Shown: in pieces, positions 1 through 7,096 of the stretch | Layout: each line of letters begins with the position of its first letter | How positions within the stretch are numbered: the first letter of the stretch is position 1 | From: Gammaproteobacteria bacterium UBA2955 | GTDB lineage: Bacteria; Pseudomonadota; Gammaproteobacteria; Pseudomonadales; Azotimanducaceae | DNA: 18,525 nucleotides | Assembly: GCA_002348825.1 (NCBI GenBank) | Contig: DEBN01000010.1 | Span: 45,546 to 64,070, forward strand | Reading direction: 5' to 3' | Position numbers and translations under genes: made by a program | The notes under the pieces: generated by a model | Databases searched by the model: none | Told to the model about the DNA's origin: nothing | The model's input: the letters and a program-made list of their open reading frames with translations, nothing else

Positions 1-227
1 ATTGCATTGTTTTGGAGGAAATTTGCATTTACGGCGCTGAAGTTGGCGCCGCTATCTATCATTGAATAGCCGTCGATACCGGCGATGCGTGATGGCACCA
101 GTAACTTACCGTGTTCAATTTTAATCGGCAGCCAGCTGTCTGAGTCTTTACCGGTATCGGCATTAGCCGACAGAAAAAGGGTAAGAAACCCCAACGTACA
201 AAAAAACGCCGTTGCTCTGATACTCAT
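1..227 (-). CDS. Exported retropepsin-like aspartic protease, N-terminal part (truncated by window edge)
   Basis: The minus strand reads from an ATG at 227-225 without a stop to the window edge, giving 75 codons. Residues 1-23 form a typical signal peptide: a short basic start, a hydrophobic core rich in F and L, and an A-N-A cleavage site before D24. The mature part contains Y-S-M-I-D-S-G-A at 54-61, with D58-S59-G60-A61 as the catalytic D-[ST]-G-A motif of retroviral-type aspartic proteases, followed by an alternating hydrophobic segment typical of that fold. Such bacterial proteins carry one D-S/T-G per chain and are expected to act as dimers in the periplasm. A GAGGA lies about 11 nt before the ATG, and a plausible promoter sits at 262-289. 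The substrate is unknown. The rest of the gene is outside the window, so total length and any extra domain (for example TPR or PDZ) cannot be judged. Confidence 0.72.
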   Translation of the reverse strand, partial: MSIRATAFFCTLGFLTLFLSANADTGKDSDSWLPIKIEHGKLLVPSRIAGIDGYSMIDSGANFSAVNANFLQNNA

Positions 228-261
228 TTTACTGATGGTCCTCGCGCGACCCTTCTTAAAG

Positions 262-289
262 ATTAAAGCAATGACGGCGGAGGTAGCAA
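262..289 (-). promoter_or_regulatory. Candidate sigma70-type promoter for the aspartic protease gene
   Basis: On the minus strand, TTGCTA (289-284) is separated by 16 nt from TTTAAT (267-262). These match the -35 and -10 consensus at four and five of six positions. The inferred start would lie near 255, giving a leader of about 28 nt before the ATG at 227. This comes from sequence matching only. Confidence 0.4.
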
Positions 290-679
290 AAATTCGACCG
301 ACCGTAGTTTCGGGGCGACAGACGGTACCTTTTACTGAGCAATCATTGTGTGGCGACTCAGTCGGGAGCGGCGGGTCTGGAGGGATTTTTCTGATCTTGT
401 AGTGGATCTTGCTGACATCGGCGATAGCGCAGGCTCGGCTATGCTCAGCGTGAATATTGCACGGGTTGTGGCTACGGCCTTGCCCAGAAATAAACCAAGT
501 GGCGCCGGTGTAGCTCCAAGACTCAGAGGTTTGAAGCATTAGTTAGTGAGGCGTCGAGGAACTAAGGACCAACGCGTTTCTGCTGCACGTCGCTCAGAGC
601 GCAGCGGAAAAAAGCCACAGCACAACAGTGGATAGCTTGTACACTGCGCGCTCAGTTGAGTTCGTTACTTGGGGAGAGC
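290..679. other. Non-coding divergent intergenic region
   Basis: About 390 bp lie between the promoter of the leftward protease gene and the rightward MFS gene. Short open frames exist here, but none has a ribosome site, a recognisable protein or coding-like composition. The only structure I see is near the MFS side: a perfect CGCTC-A-GAGCG palindrome at 591-601, with GCTGC (582-586) and GCAGC (601-605) as possible outer arms. This is a possible regulator site for the transporter. No clear -35/-10 pair was found for the rightward gene. Confidence 0.4.
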
Positions 680-1969
680 ATGTCAGACAACAACCAGCAG
701 AATCCGTATACCAGTATGTCGGCACGCTATTACGCGGTGGGACTGCTGACGGTGGTGTACACCTTCAACTTTATTGATCGCCAGTTGTTGTCAATTCTGC
801 AAGAGTCAATTAAGGCCGATTTGCTATTGTCAGACCAGCAGTTGGGTCTGCTCACTGGCTTTGCCTTTGCGCTCTTTTACGTCAGTGCGGGCATCCCCAT
901 CGCTCGTTGGGCGGATCGTGCAAATCGCCGCAACATCGTGGCCTTAGCCATTGGTATATGGAGTTTCATGACTGCAATCAGCGGTTTCGTGCAAAGCTAC
1001 GTACAATTGTTGTTGGCCCGGATAGGGGTGGGGATTGGCGAAGCCGGTGGTAGTCCACCTGCGCACTCAATAATTTCTGACATTTTCCCGCCCGAGCGAC
1101 GCGCCAGTGCGTTGGCGTTTTATTCGATGGGCGTAAACATCGGCATCCTATTTGGTTTTTTGGTCGGCGGGTGGCTGAATGAATTTTTTGATTGGCGCAC
1201 CGCATTTTTGGTAGTCGGCGCGCCAGGCCTTTTGATCGCGCTACTGGTGCGCTATACCCTGCGTGAACCGATTAGAGGGTTGTCCGAGCAGCGCCAGGGC
1301 AACACCGAAACCGCGCCTTTTGGCACGGTGCTGAGGTTGTTGATGAGTCGTTCTGCGTTTCGGCATATGGCTTTTGGTGCTGCGCTGAATGCTTTTGCAG
1401 GCTACAGTTCCAGCAGTTGGACTGCCTCGTTTATGATTCGTAGCCACGGTATGACTACCGGAGAATTAGGCACCTGGTTGGCGCTTATTTTGGGACTCGG
1501 TGGTGCCGTAGGGGTGCTTGCGGGTGGCGTAATTGCAGAGCGGCTCGCCCGCAAAGACGTGCGGTGGTACATGTGGTTGCCGACCATCACCGGCTTGATC
1601 TGCATTCCATTCATGATCGCAAATTATCTGGTAGCAGGCGCGTATACCGCGCTGATGGTTTCCGTTATCCCTGGAATTTTGTTTAACGTCTACTTAGGCA
1701 ACACTCTGGCCATGACACACGGACTGGTGGGGTTGCGCATGCGCGCATTGGCATCAGCGATTCTGTTTTTTATATTAAACCTTATAGGACTTGGGCTGGG
1801 GCCATGGGCGGTGGGAGTGCTCAGTGACTTTTTAGCGCCGACGCTTGGAGACGAGTCGTTACGCCATGCCATGCTGTACCTGTTGCCTATTGCAATGACC
1901 TGGTCGGTATTCCACTTCTATATGGCTTCGCGAAGCTTAAAGAACGATTTGGCGAACGCACCTGATTAA
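680..1969 (+). CDS. MFS transporter, spinster-like family
   Basis: An integral inner-membrane transporter of 429 residues, the usual size for a 12-helix major facilitator. N-F-I-D-R-Q at 30-35 in the first helix is typical of the spinster-like group. The loop between helices 2 and 3 carries the MFS motif A variant G71-x(3)-A-R-W-A-D-R-x-N-R-R-N. R114-I-G-V-G-I-G-E-A-G-G followed by S-P-P and F-P-P-E-R-R (to about 141) is the equally typical helix 4 and following loop. Hydrophobic segments continue to the C-terminus. The substrate cannot be read from sequence; bacterial members are often found near genes for aromatic, steroid or organic-acid use, but no such cluster is here. An in-frame TTG at 656 would add 8 residues, but it has no ribosome site, whereas GGGGAG sits just before the ATG at 680. 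The gene stands alone and converges on isocitrate lyase across a shared terminator. Confidence 0.88.
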   Translation: MSDNNQQNPYTSMSARYYAVGLLTVVYTFNFIDRQLLSILQESIKADLLLSDQQLGLLTGFAFALFYVSAGIPIARWADRANRRNIVALAIGIWSFMTAISGFVQSYVQLLLARIGVGIGEAGGSPPAHSIISDIFPPERRASALAFYSMGVNIGILFGFLVGGWLNEFFDWRTAFLVVGAPGLLIALLVRYTLREPIRGLSEQRQGNTETAPFGTVLRLLMSRSAFRHMAFGAALNAFAGYSSSSWTASFMIRSHGMTTGELGTWLALILGLGGAVGVLAGGVIAERLARKDVRWYMWLPTITGLICIPFMIANYLVAGAYTALMVSVIPGILFNVYLGNTLAMTHGLVGLRMRALASAILFFILNLIGLGLGPWAVGVLSDFLAPTLGDESLRHAMLYLLPIAMTWSVFHFYMASRSLKNDLANAPD

Positions 1970-1998
1970 CACGCTAAAGCTCTGCAGGGCGGGCACAA

Positions 1999-2022
1999 AA
2001 AAGGGCGGTTAGCCGCCCTTTT
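1999..2022. terminator. Bidirectional intrinsic terminator between MFS gene and isocitrate lyase
   Basis: AAAAGGGCGG (1999-2008) and CCGCCCTTTT (2013-2022) form a perfect 10-bp stem with a TTAG loop. It is flanked by more A residues on the left and a T-rich stretch (to 2026) on the right, so both strands show a GC stem followed by a T run. It sits 29 nt after the MFS stop and 20 nt after the isocitrate lyase stop, which suits both convergent genes. Confidence 0.9.
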
Positions 2023-2042
2023 CTTTAGGCCTGTGCACCCGT

Positions 2043-3644
2043 CTAGAACTGGTTCATGGTGTTGGCGGCACCGCCTGCAAGCAGCGCTTTTTCACCGAGG
2101 AAGTATTCCTTATGATCGTCGCCAACGTTGGAGCCGGCAAGATCTTGGTGTTTGACAGACGCCAGTTCCTTGCGAATCTCCTGCCGCTGTACGTCGCGTA
2201 CATAAGCCAGCATGCCCAGATCACCGAAGTAGCCCTCTGACAATACGTCGGTGGATAAGGCGGCGGTGTGGTAGGTCGGCAGTGTAATCAGGTGGTGGAA
2301 GATGCCAGCTTCGCGCGCCGCGTCGGCTTGGAAAGTGCTGACCAATTGGTCGGCAGCCTGTGCAAGCTCGGTGCTGTCGATCGCCACATCCATAAGACCC
2401 ATCGGGTTTTCCGCTGGATCCGGGTATGCTGAAACGTCTTGGCCCGCCGCCTTCATTTCCTCATAGACCTGCTCGCGGAATTTCAAGGTCCAGTTAAAAG
2501 AGGGTGAGTTGTTGTAGACCAACTTGGCTTCTGGACGCACCTTGCGTACGGCATTGACCATGGCCGCTATCTGCTCGACGTTGGGCTTTTCGGTTTCGAT
2601 CCATAACAGATCCGCTCCGTGTTCCAGACTGGTGATGCAGTCCAATACCACGCGGTCAAACCCGGTGTCGTCTTTGAAGGCATACAAACCGTTATCCAGA
2701 CGCTTTGGCTTCGCCAACTCGCCGTTCACGCGGATGGTGATGTCGCCGTCTTTCAGATCGGCTACATCGTTGACGACTTCGGTGTCTAGGAAGTCGTTGT
2801 ATTTGCTGCCCAGATCGCCCGCTTGAATCGATACAGGGACTTTCTGGGTAAGTCCCGCGCCCAGTGAGTCGGTACGCGCAACGATGATGCCGTTGTCGAT
2901 GCCCAATTCTAAGAATGCGTAGCGCACTGCGTTGATCTTCGAGACGAAATCCTCGTGTGGCACCGTGACCTTGCCGGCTTGGTGGCCGCATTGCTTGGCG
3001 TCGGAGACCTGGTTTTCGATCTGGATAGCGCATGCGCCGGCTTCGATCATGCGCTTGGCCAGCAGATAAGTGGCCTCTTCATTACCAAAGCCCGCGTCGA
3101 TGTCGGCAATGATCGGCACCACGTGGGTTTCGTAATCGTCTATTTGCTTAATGATTGAATCGGTATCGCCGCCATTGGCTCTGGCCTCGTCGAGTTCAAC
3201 AAAGATATGGCGCAGTTCACGCGCATCGGCCTGCTTTAAGAACGTGTAGATTTCTTCAATGAGGCCTGAAACAGTGGTTTTCTCGTGCATGCTCTGGTCG
3301 GGCAGCGGGCCAAACTGTGAGCGCAGTGCGGCGACCATCCAACCGGATAGATAAATGTAGCTACGGTCTGTGGTTTTCTGGTGCTTCTTAACACTCATCA
3401 TGACCTGTTGTGCGACGAAACCGTGCCAGCAACCCAGCGATTGGGTGTATTTGCTTGAATCCGCATCGTAAGCGGCCATGTCGCGGCGCATGATGTCCGC
3501 GGTGTACTGGGCGATTTCTAAACCGGTTTTAAACCGATTTTGCAGATCCATACGGACTGCGTATTCGGCATTAATGGCGCTCCATTCTTGCTTAGCGCTA
3601 ATGATTGAGCGTTTCTCTTCGATCAGGTCAAGATACGTTGACAC
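2043..3644 (-). CDS. aceA: Isocitrate lyase (long Pseudomonas/Acinetobacter-type subfamily)
   Basis: Cleaves isocitrate to glyoxylate and succinate in the cytoplasm, the first step of the glyoxylate shunt, which is needed for growth on acetate, fatty acids and leucine-derived acetyl-CoA. The 533-residue chain has the metal-site stretch D181-I-D-A-G-F-G-N, the catalytic loop K217-Q-C-G-H221 with C219 as active-site cysteine, and N378-N-S-P-S-F-N-W385, which binds the substrate carboxylates. It is about 100 residues longer than E. coli AceA. The extra material lies roughly at 265-330, and the loop reads K-Q-C-G-H instead of K-K/R-C-G-H; from memory, both features match the Pseudomonas/Acinetobacter-type enzymes. 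The start is GTG at 3644, six nt after GAGGGA; the next in-frame ATG is at codon 32 and would cut conserved sequence. No malate synthase gene is in the window. Confidence 0.96.
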   Translation of the reverse strand: MSTYLDLIEEKRSIISAKQEWSAINAEYAVRMDLQNRFKTGLEIAQYTADIMRRDMAAYDADSSKYTQSLGCWHGFVAQQVMMSVKKHQKTTDRSYIYLSGWMVAALRSQFGPLPDQSMHEKTTVSGLIEEIYTFLKQADARELRHIFVELDEARANGGDTDSIIKQIDDYETHVVPIIADIDAGFGNEEATYLLAKRMIEAGACAIQIENQVSDAKQCGHQAGKVTVPHEDFVSKINAVRYAFLELGIDNGIIVARTDSLGAGLTQKVPVSIQAGDLGSKYNDFLDTEVVNDVADLKDGDITIRVNGELAKPKRLDNGLYAFKDDTGFDRVVLDCITSLEHGADLLWIETEKPNVEQIAAMVNAVRKVRPEAKLVYNNSPSFNWTLKFREQVYEEMKAAGQDVSAYPDPAENPMGLMDVAIDSTELAQAADQLVSTFQADAAREAGIFHHLITLPTYHTAALSTDVLSEGYFGDLGMLAYVRDVQRQEIRKELASVKHQDLAGSNVGDDHKEYFLGEKALLAGGAANTMNQF

Positions 3645-3751
3645 GGTGGTTCCCTCGCTGGTGTTGGCTTATGGATGTGCATTTTCGCCCGCAGCGTAGG
3701 TGCACCGAGGACTGAAGCGAGCGGAAAGTAGCAGGCGTGGGAATCTATGAA

Positions 3752-3783
3752 AAAGGAATAATTCACAAGCAATATATTCCTTT
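3752..3783. promoter_or_regulatory. Inverted repeat upstream of isocitrate lyase, candidate operator
   Basis: AAAGGAATA (3752-3760) and TATTCCTTT (3775-3783) are perfect 9-bp arms separated by 14 AT-rich nt, so the arm centres are 23 bp apart, about two helical turns. The site lies 108 to 139 nt upstream of the isocitrate lyase GTG, in the 180-bp gap after the hydratase gene. The arms are AT-rich and no T run follows, so a transcription terminator is unlikely. A dimeric regulator of the glyoxylate shunt is a reasonable guess, but the regulator is not identified. Confidence 0.4.
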
Positions 3784-3824
3784 GAGTCAGTTTGCACGGT
3801 GCGATGGGTTTGTTCTATTGCCGC

Positions 3825-4622
3825 CTAAAGCGTGAATTCGATGCTACCCAGTTGCCCGTATTCGGCGCGATAGTCGCCCGGTTTGCCCGGGTGCAGAGCG
3901 CCGATAGAACCGGTCATAAGGAGGCTGTCTGCGGCCAGCGGGTAGCCTAATCGCATTACTTCGTTCATCAGCCAGGTTAGCGCGTGCCATTGGCCTTGCA
4001 TAATGCTGCCGGCGGTTTCCGCATGCAGAATATTAGCGTCTTGATACAAACCAATGCTCACCCGGTCTAAATTTGGCCGCTTGGTTGCGTCATGCCAATC
4101 AGTTTCGACGGCCGTTCCTGAGATAAAGGCGTAAGTTGCAGAGTTGCTCGCGACCAGGTCAATGGCGCTCGGTCGGTGCTCCAAATTTGGTGCGGCCAGC
4201 TCGATCATTGGCGTTACGCTGCGAATGCATGCGCCCACGCCCTCCTCCGTTTGGGTTGTTGCGAGCTGCTGCTGCAGACGAAAGCCGAGTTCGGTTTCCA
4301 ACATCACTGGCCGGTCTGTGCTCACGGGGCGTTGCGCGAGTCGTTCGCCGCCAGCGAATAGAACGCCCACTACCGGCTGGGTTGCCCCCATTGCTTGCTG
4401 TGCTTGGGGCGCTGTCAGTGCAGCTTTGTAGCCAACGACGGAACCCCAGTCGCCCGCTGCACTTAAGGCATGTACAAACGCGGCCTGCAGGCCATAGGCG
4501 TCGTCTATGCTCGCTTGCGGGTAATCGGCACTGAGATTGCGGTAGGGTCTATGGTCACGCAGCCGTTGCAATTGCTCGGCTGCCCAAGCGCCTGGGTCGG
4601 GCAGGTCGGTGGAATTATTCAC
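3825..4622 (-). CDS. 2-keto-4-pentenoate hydratase-like protein (FAH superfamily)
   Basis: A 265-residue member of the MhpD/HpaH/4-oxalocrotonate decarboxylase branch of the fumarylacetoacetate hydrolase superfamily. Characterised relatives add water to 2-hydroxypenta-2,4-dienoates, or decarboxylate oxalocrotonate, in meta-cleavage pathways, using a divalent metal. G64-Y-K-A-A-L-T is the usual lysine motif. E109-T-E111 and E141 occupy the positions of the metal-binding glutamates (E106, E108 and E139 in E. coli MhpD, from memory). The C-terminus has the family's T-G-S-I-G, P-G and L-G-S-I-E-F pieces. Length matches MhpD (about 269). The start is GTG at 4622, five nt after GGAG, with no better alternative. 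No ring-cleavage dioxygenase, aldolase or dehydrogenase of a meta-pathway is nearby, so the true substrate is open. It precedes isocitrate lyase on the same strand with a 180-bp gap. Confidence 0.85.
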   Translation of the reverse strand: MNNSTDLPDPGAWAAEQLQRLRDHRPYRNLSADYPQASIDDAYGLQAAFVHALSAAGDWGSVVGYKAALTAPQAQQAMGATQPVVGVLFAGGERLAQRPVSTDRPVMLETELGFRLQQQLATTQTEEGVGACIRSVTPMIELAAPNLEHRPSAIDLVASNSATYAFISGTAVETDWHDATKRPNLDRVSIGLYQDANILHAETAGSIMQGQWHALTWLMNEVMRLGYPLAADSLLMTGSIGALHPGKPGDYRAEYGQLGSIEFTL

Positions 4623-4702
4623 GGTGGCTCCAAAATTACGGTATGAGGGAGTATAAAGGCTTTCTTAAGAACCCCGACTAAATGATGAGATTGGAGTACC
4701 GA
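4623..4702. promoter_or_regulatory. Short divergent promoter region, hydratase gene / thioesterase gene
   Basis: Only 80 bp separate the two divergent GTG starts. A TATACT (minus strand, 4655-4650) is a fair -10 for the hydratase gene, and the overlapping TATAAA (plus, 4652-4657) is a fair -10 for the thioesterase gene. Neither has a good -35. The two -10 candidates overlap, so the promoters could compete. Confidence 0.3.
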
Positions 4703-5578
4703 GTGAGCACCAGCCGCGCCGAGCGCCTTCTTAACGTCTTGGATCTGAAGCAGATTGAAGAAAATTTATATTTAGGCGAAAACGAACCGGAGAACGGCGC
4801 GCGTATTTTTGGCGGGCAGGTGCTCGCACAAGCAAGCATGGCGGCCTACCGCACAGTAGTAGACCTGGATATGCACTCGACCCATGCCTATTTTTTGCGT
4901 CCGGGCGATTCCAGTAAGCGGGTATTGTACGAGGTCGAGCGAATTCGCGACGGCCGGTCTTTTACCACGCGCCGTGTGGTCGCCATTCAATCGGGTCAGG
5001 CGATCTTCAATATGGATGTTTCCTTCCAGACCGCAGAAACAGGCTTGGAACACAGCTTAGCGATGCCGAATGTACCCTTGCCGGCAGAGCTGCAAGACGA
5101 CCGTCAGGTAGCAAAGCGTCTGGGTGGTGCGGCAGCGGATGCGCGGCTGAGCCCCATGGCGAAGTTAGAGCGACCCTTTGAACTGCGATCGGTATTTGAA
5201 CTGGGTACGCCGGCTTGGGCAGAGGCGCGTGCGTGGAATCCGGTGTGGGTACGCTTTTTAGCGCCGGTTACTGAACGGGATGGACCGTCGCAACCGATTT
5301 CCCGCTGTTTGCTGGCCTACGCCTCGGATATGGGGTTGGTTTCTACGGGTTATTTGCCGCATCAGAACGAGGTGGATCGATCACAACTGCAAATGGCGAG
5401 TCTCGATCATAGCCTTTGGATCCATCGTCCTGTGCCTATGGATCAATGGCTCCTGTTTCATAAACGCACGTCCTCTGCTCAAGGTGCGCGCGCGATGGTG
5501 CATGCCGATTTTTTTGCCAGCGATGGGCAACTGATCGCGTCGGCGACCCAAGAGGGCTTGTTGCGTTCTACAAAGTAG
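4703..5578 (+). CDS. tesB: Acyl-CoA thioesterase II
   Basis: Hydrolyses medium- and long-chain acyl-CoA to free fatty acid and CoA in the cytoplasm. The 291-residue chain is a double hot-dog protein like E. coli TesB (286). It has F-G-G-Q-V near 36-40, H61-A-Y-F-L-R-P-G-D69 in the first hot-dog, Y-A-S-D209 and L-D-H-S-L-W-I-H-R-P (234-243) in the second, and T-Q283-E-G near the end. The E. coli catalytic residues D204, T228 and Q278 map at a constant offset of five to D209, S233 and Q283, so threonine is replaced by serine. I chose GTG at 4703 because GGAG lies six nt upstream and the length then matches the family. An in-frame ATG at 4682 would add seven residues without a ribosome site. The 3' end overlaps the convergent transglutaminase-like gene by 11 bp. 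Confidence 0.93.
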   Translation: MSTSRAERLLNVLDLKQIEENLYLGENEPENGARIFGGQVLAQASMAAYRTVVDLDMHSTHAYFLRPGDSSKRVLYEVERIRDGRSFTTRRVVAIQSGQAIFNMDVSFQTAETGLEHSLAMPNVPLPAELQDDRQVAKRLGGAAADARLSPMAKLERPFELRSVFELGTPAWAEARAWNPVWVRFLAPVTERDGPSQPISRCLLAYASDMGLVSTGYLPHQNEVDRSQLQMASLDHSLWIHRPVPMDQWLLFHKRTSSAQGARAMVHADFFASDGQLIASATQEGLLRSTK

Positions 5579-6932
5579 CCCTTTGGTAGCGCATGCCGGC
5601 CACTTTAAACGAGAGTTGACTCTCTCGTATGCGCAGTAAATCGGCGTATTGATCGTCGCTCAATGGAATATGCGTGGCGTCCGTAGTGATTTGATTCCAA
5701 GTTGGATCTACGCTGTGCCAACCGTCGGCAGCATAGACTTCGTTCCATGCGTGAAATCTAAAGCCCGGTGATCCAGAAGCATCGTACGCAAGCCCATAAA
5801 TCGTGCGTGCGGGTAGTCCAGCGCTGCGTGCCAGGGTTGTGTACAGATCGGCAAAGTCTGTGCATTCGCCGCTGCGTCGCGCCAACGCAGTTAATACGGT
5901 GCCGGCCTGTTGATGCTCGGTATAGCTCAATTGTCCGTGGGTGAAAGCAACGAGGCGATGAGCATCTTTGAGGGCATTGCCCGAGGCTGCAAAACGCGTC
6001 AGTAAGCGGCGAATTTTAGGGTGCTGAATTGGAAAATCGATGTGCTCAGCGAGATAAGTTTCGGGGAGCGCGGTCGCGCTGCCGGCCGACAAAGCGCCTT
6101 GGCGGCCGACGATCGCAGGGGGTAACACGCTGTCGCCGATCACCTGCAACTCCAGCTCCAGCAGCTTTTGGCGCTTGTTTAGCGCCTGATTCAGATCAAA
6201 CTTTTGGCCCTGGCGACGCGTAGGGGTGTTGGGTATGTTGATCGGAACCGCCTCGTCCCGAGTGCTCAGGGTGACATCGTAACGTCCTGCCATGGTCAGT
6301 TTGGTGGGTACGAAGTTAAGGTCTAGTCGGGTCTGGGTCGCGGACTCCGAATGCGCGCCCGCCAGCTTATAGCCCCATTCGTCTCGAGCGAGCAATCGAT
6401 GTACGCGTTCGCTGACCCGCAGTTTTTCGAAATCCGGATAAGGCGCGCTAAATACGCTGCCGAGTTCTGGCTTGGAATGCAGCCATGACTCCACCGCGTA
6501 CATGTCCGCGAGGGTCAGTGAGCCCTTAAAGCGTGTATGGCTAACGCTGTTGTTGCGCAGGATGGTGGCCGTGTACGTAGCGCCGTTGTCTTTATGATCG
6601 GGTTGTAAAGATACGGCACTGTATTGCTCGCCAATGCGTTGACTGTAGGCGGCGCGTTGCAGCGGCGCAGTGGCGCTCTCTACAAAGTGCAGTTGTTGAT
6701 GAATCACCACTGCAGGGGCATCGGGTGGATGATAGTTAATACGAGTGGCGAGCGTGAAATCAGTCGTTGTGTTGTGCATAAAGCCGATGTGTTGACCGTT
6801 TTGCTCGATCCGATACCAGCGTTCGCTGTCGGTTTGCGGCGCCGTGCTTGGTTGCTGCACGAGAGTGCCAGACAACAGCAGATAGCTGATGCCCAGGCCG
6901 ACGATTAACAGTGGCCAGAATACTCGGTGCAC
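5568..6932 (-). CDS. Membrane-anchored transglutaminase-like (cysteine protease fold) protein
   Basis: A 454-residue protein with one hydrophobic segment at about 5-23, which should anchor it in the inner membrane with the rest in the periplasm. About 270 residues of low similarity precede a C-terminal transglutaminase-like domain (about 300-415). The catalytic triad is visible as G-E-C357-T-D-F, F-H394-A-W-N-E-V and V-D409-P-T-W-N. Bacterial members of this superfamily are mostly thought to be peptidases or amidases rather than cross-linkers; the substrate here is unknown. The start is GTG at 6932 with GAGAG five nt upstream. The gene stands alone, diverges from glnS and overlaps the end of the thioesterase gene tail-to-tail. 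Residues 40-220, with repeated beta-like stretches, resemble the N-terminal regions of other bacterial transglutaminase-like proteins, but I cannot name a domain. Confidence 0.83.
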   Translation of the reverse strand: MHRVFWPLLIVGLGISYLLLSGTLVQQPSTAPQTDSERWYRIEQNGQHIGFMHNTTTDFTLATRINYHPPDAPAVVIHQQLHFVESATAPLQRAAYSQRIGEQYSAVSLQPDHKDNGATYTATILRNNSVSHTRFKGSLTLADMYAVESWLHSKPELGSVFSAPYPDFEKLRVSERVHRLLARDEWGYKLAGAHSESATQTRLDLNFVPTKLTMAGRYDVTLSTRDEAVPINIPNTPTRRQGQKFDLNQALNKRQKLLELELQVIGDSVLPPAIVGRQGALSAGSATALPETYLAEHIDFPIQHPKIRRLLTRFAASGNALKDAHRLVAFTHGQLSYTEHQQAGTVLTALARRSGECTDFADLYTTLARSAGLPARTIYGLAYDASGSPGFRFHAWNEVYAADGWHSVDPTWNQITTDATHIPLSDDQYADLLRIRESQLSFKVAGMRYQRATL

Positions 6933-7096
6933 AAGATCTCTCGGGTTGCGATTTCACTTACTCAGGCGGCGCATGGTAGGCCAGAGTGCTTTGGCGATAA
7001 AGGTGTTGGGCTTTTCCAATGCCTTCGGGTCAGGCAAGATTCGCACGTCGGCGAAGCGCCGATATCTGTAACGCAAATCACCGATAAGACAGCTTA

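Noticed and set aside
85..542. Two plus-strand open frames in the left intergenic region
   Set aside because: The first lies opposite the clear signal-peptide and D-S-G-A frame on the minus strand. Neither has a ribosome site or a recognisable protein.
656..679. TTG at 656 as start of the MFS gene
   Set aside because: No ribosome site precedes it, whereas GGGGAG precedes the ATG at 680.
4682..4702. ATG at 4682 as start of the thioesterase gene
   Set aside because: GGAG six nt before the GTG at 4703, and agreement with E. coli TesB length and N-terminus, favour the later start.
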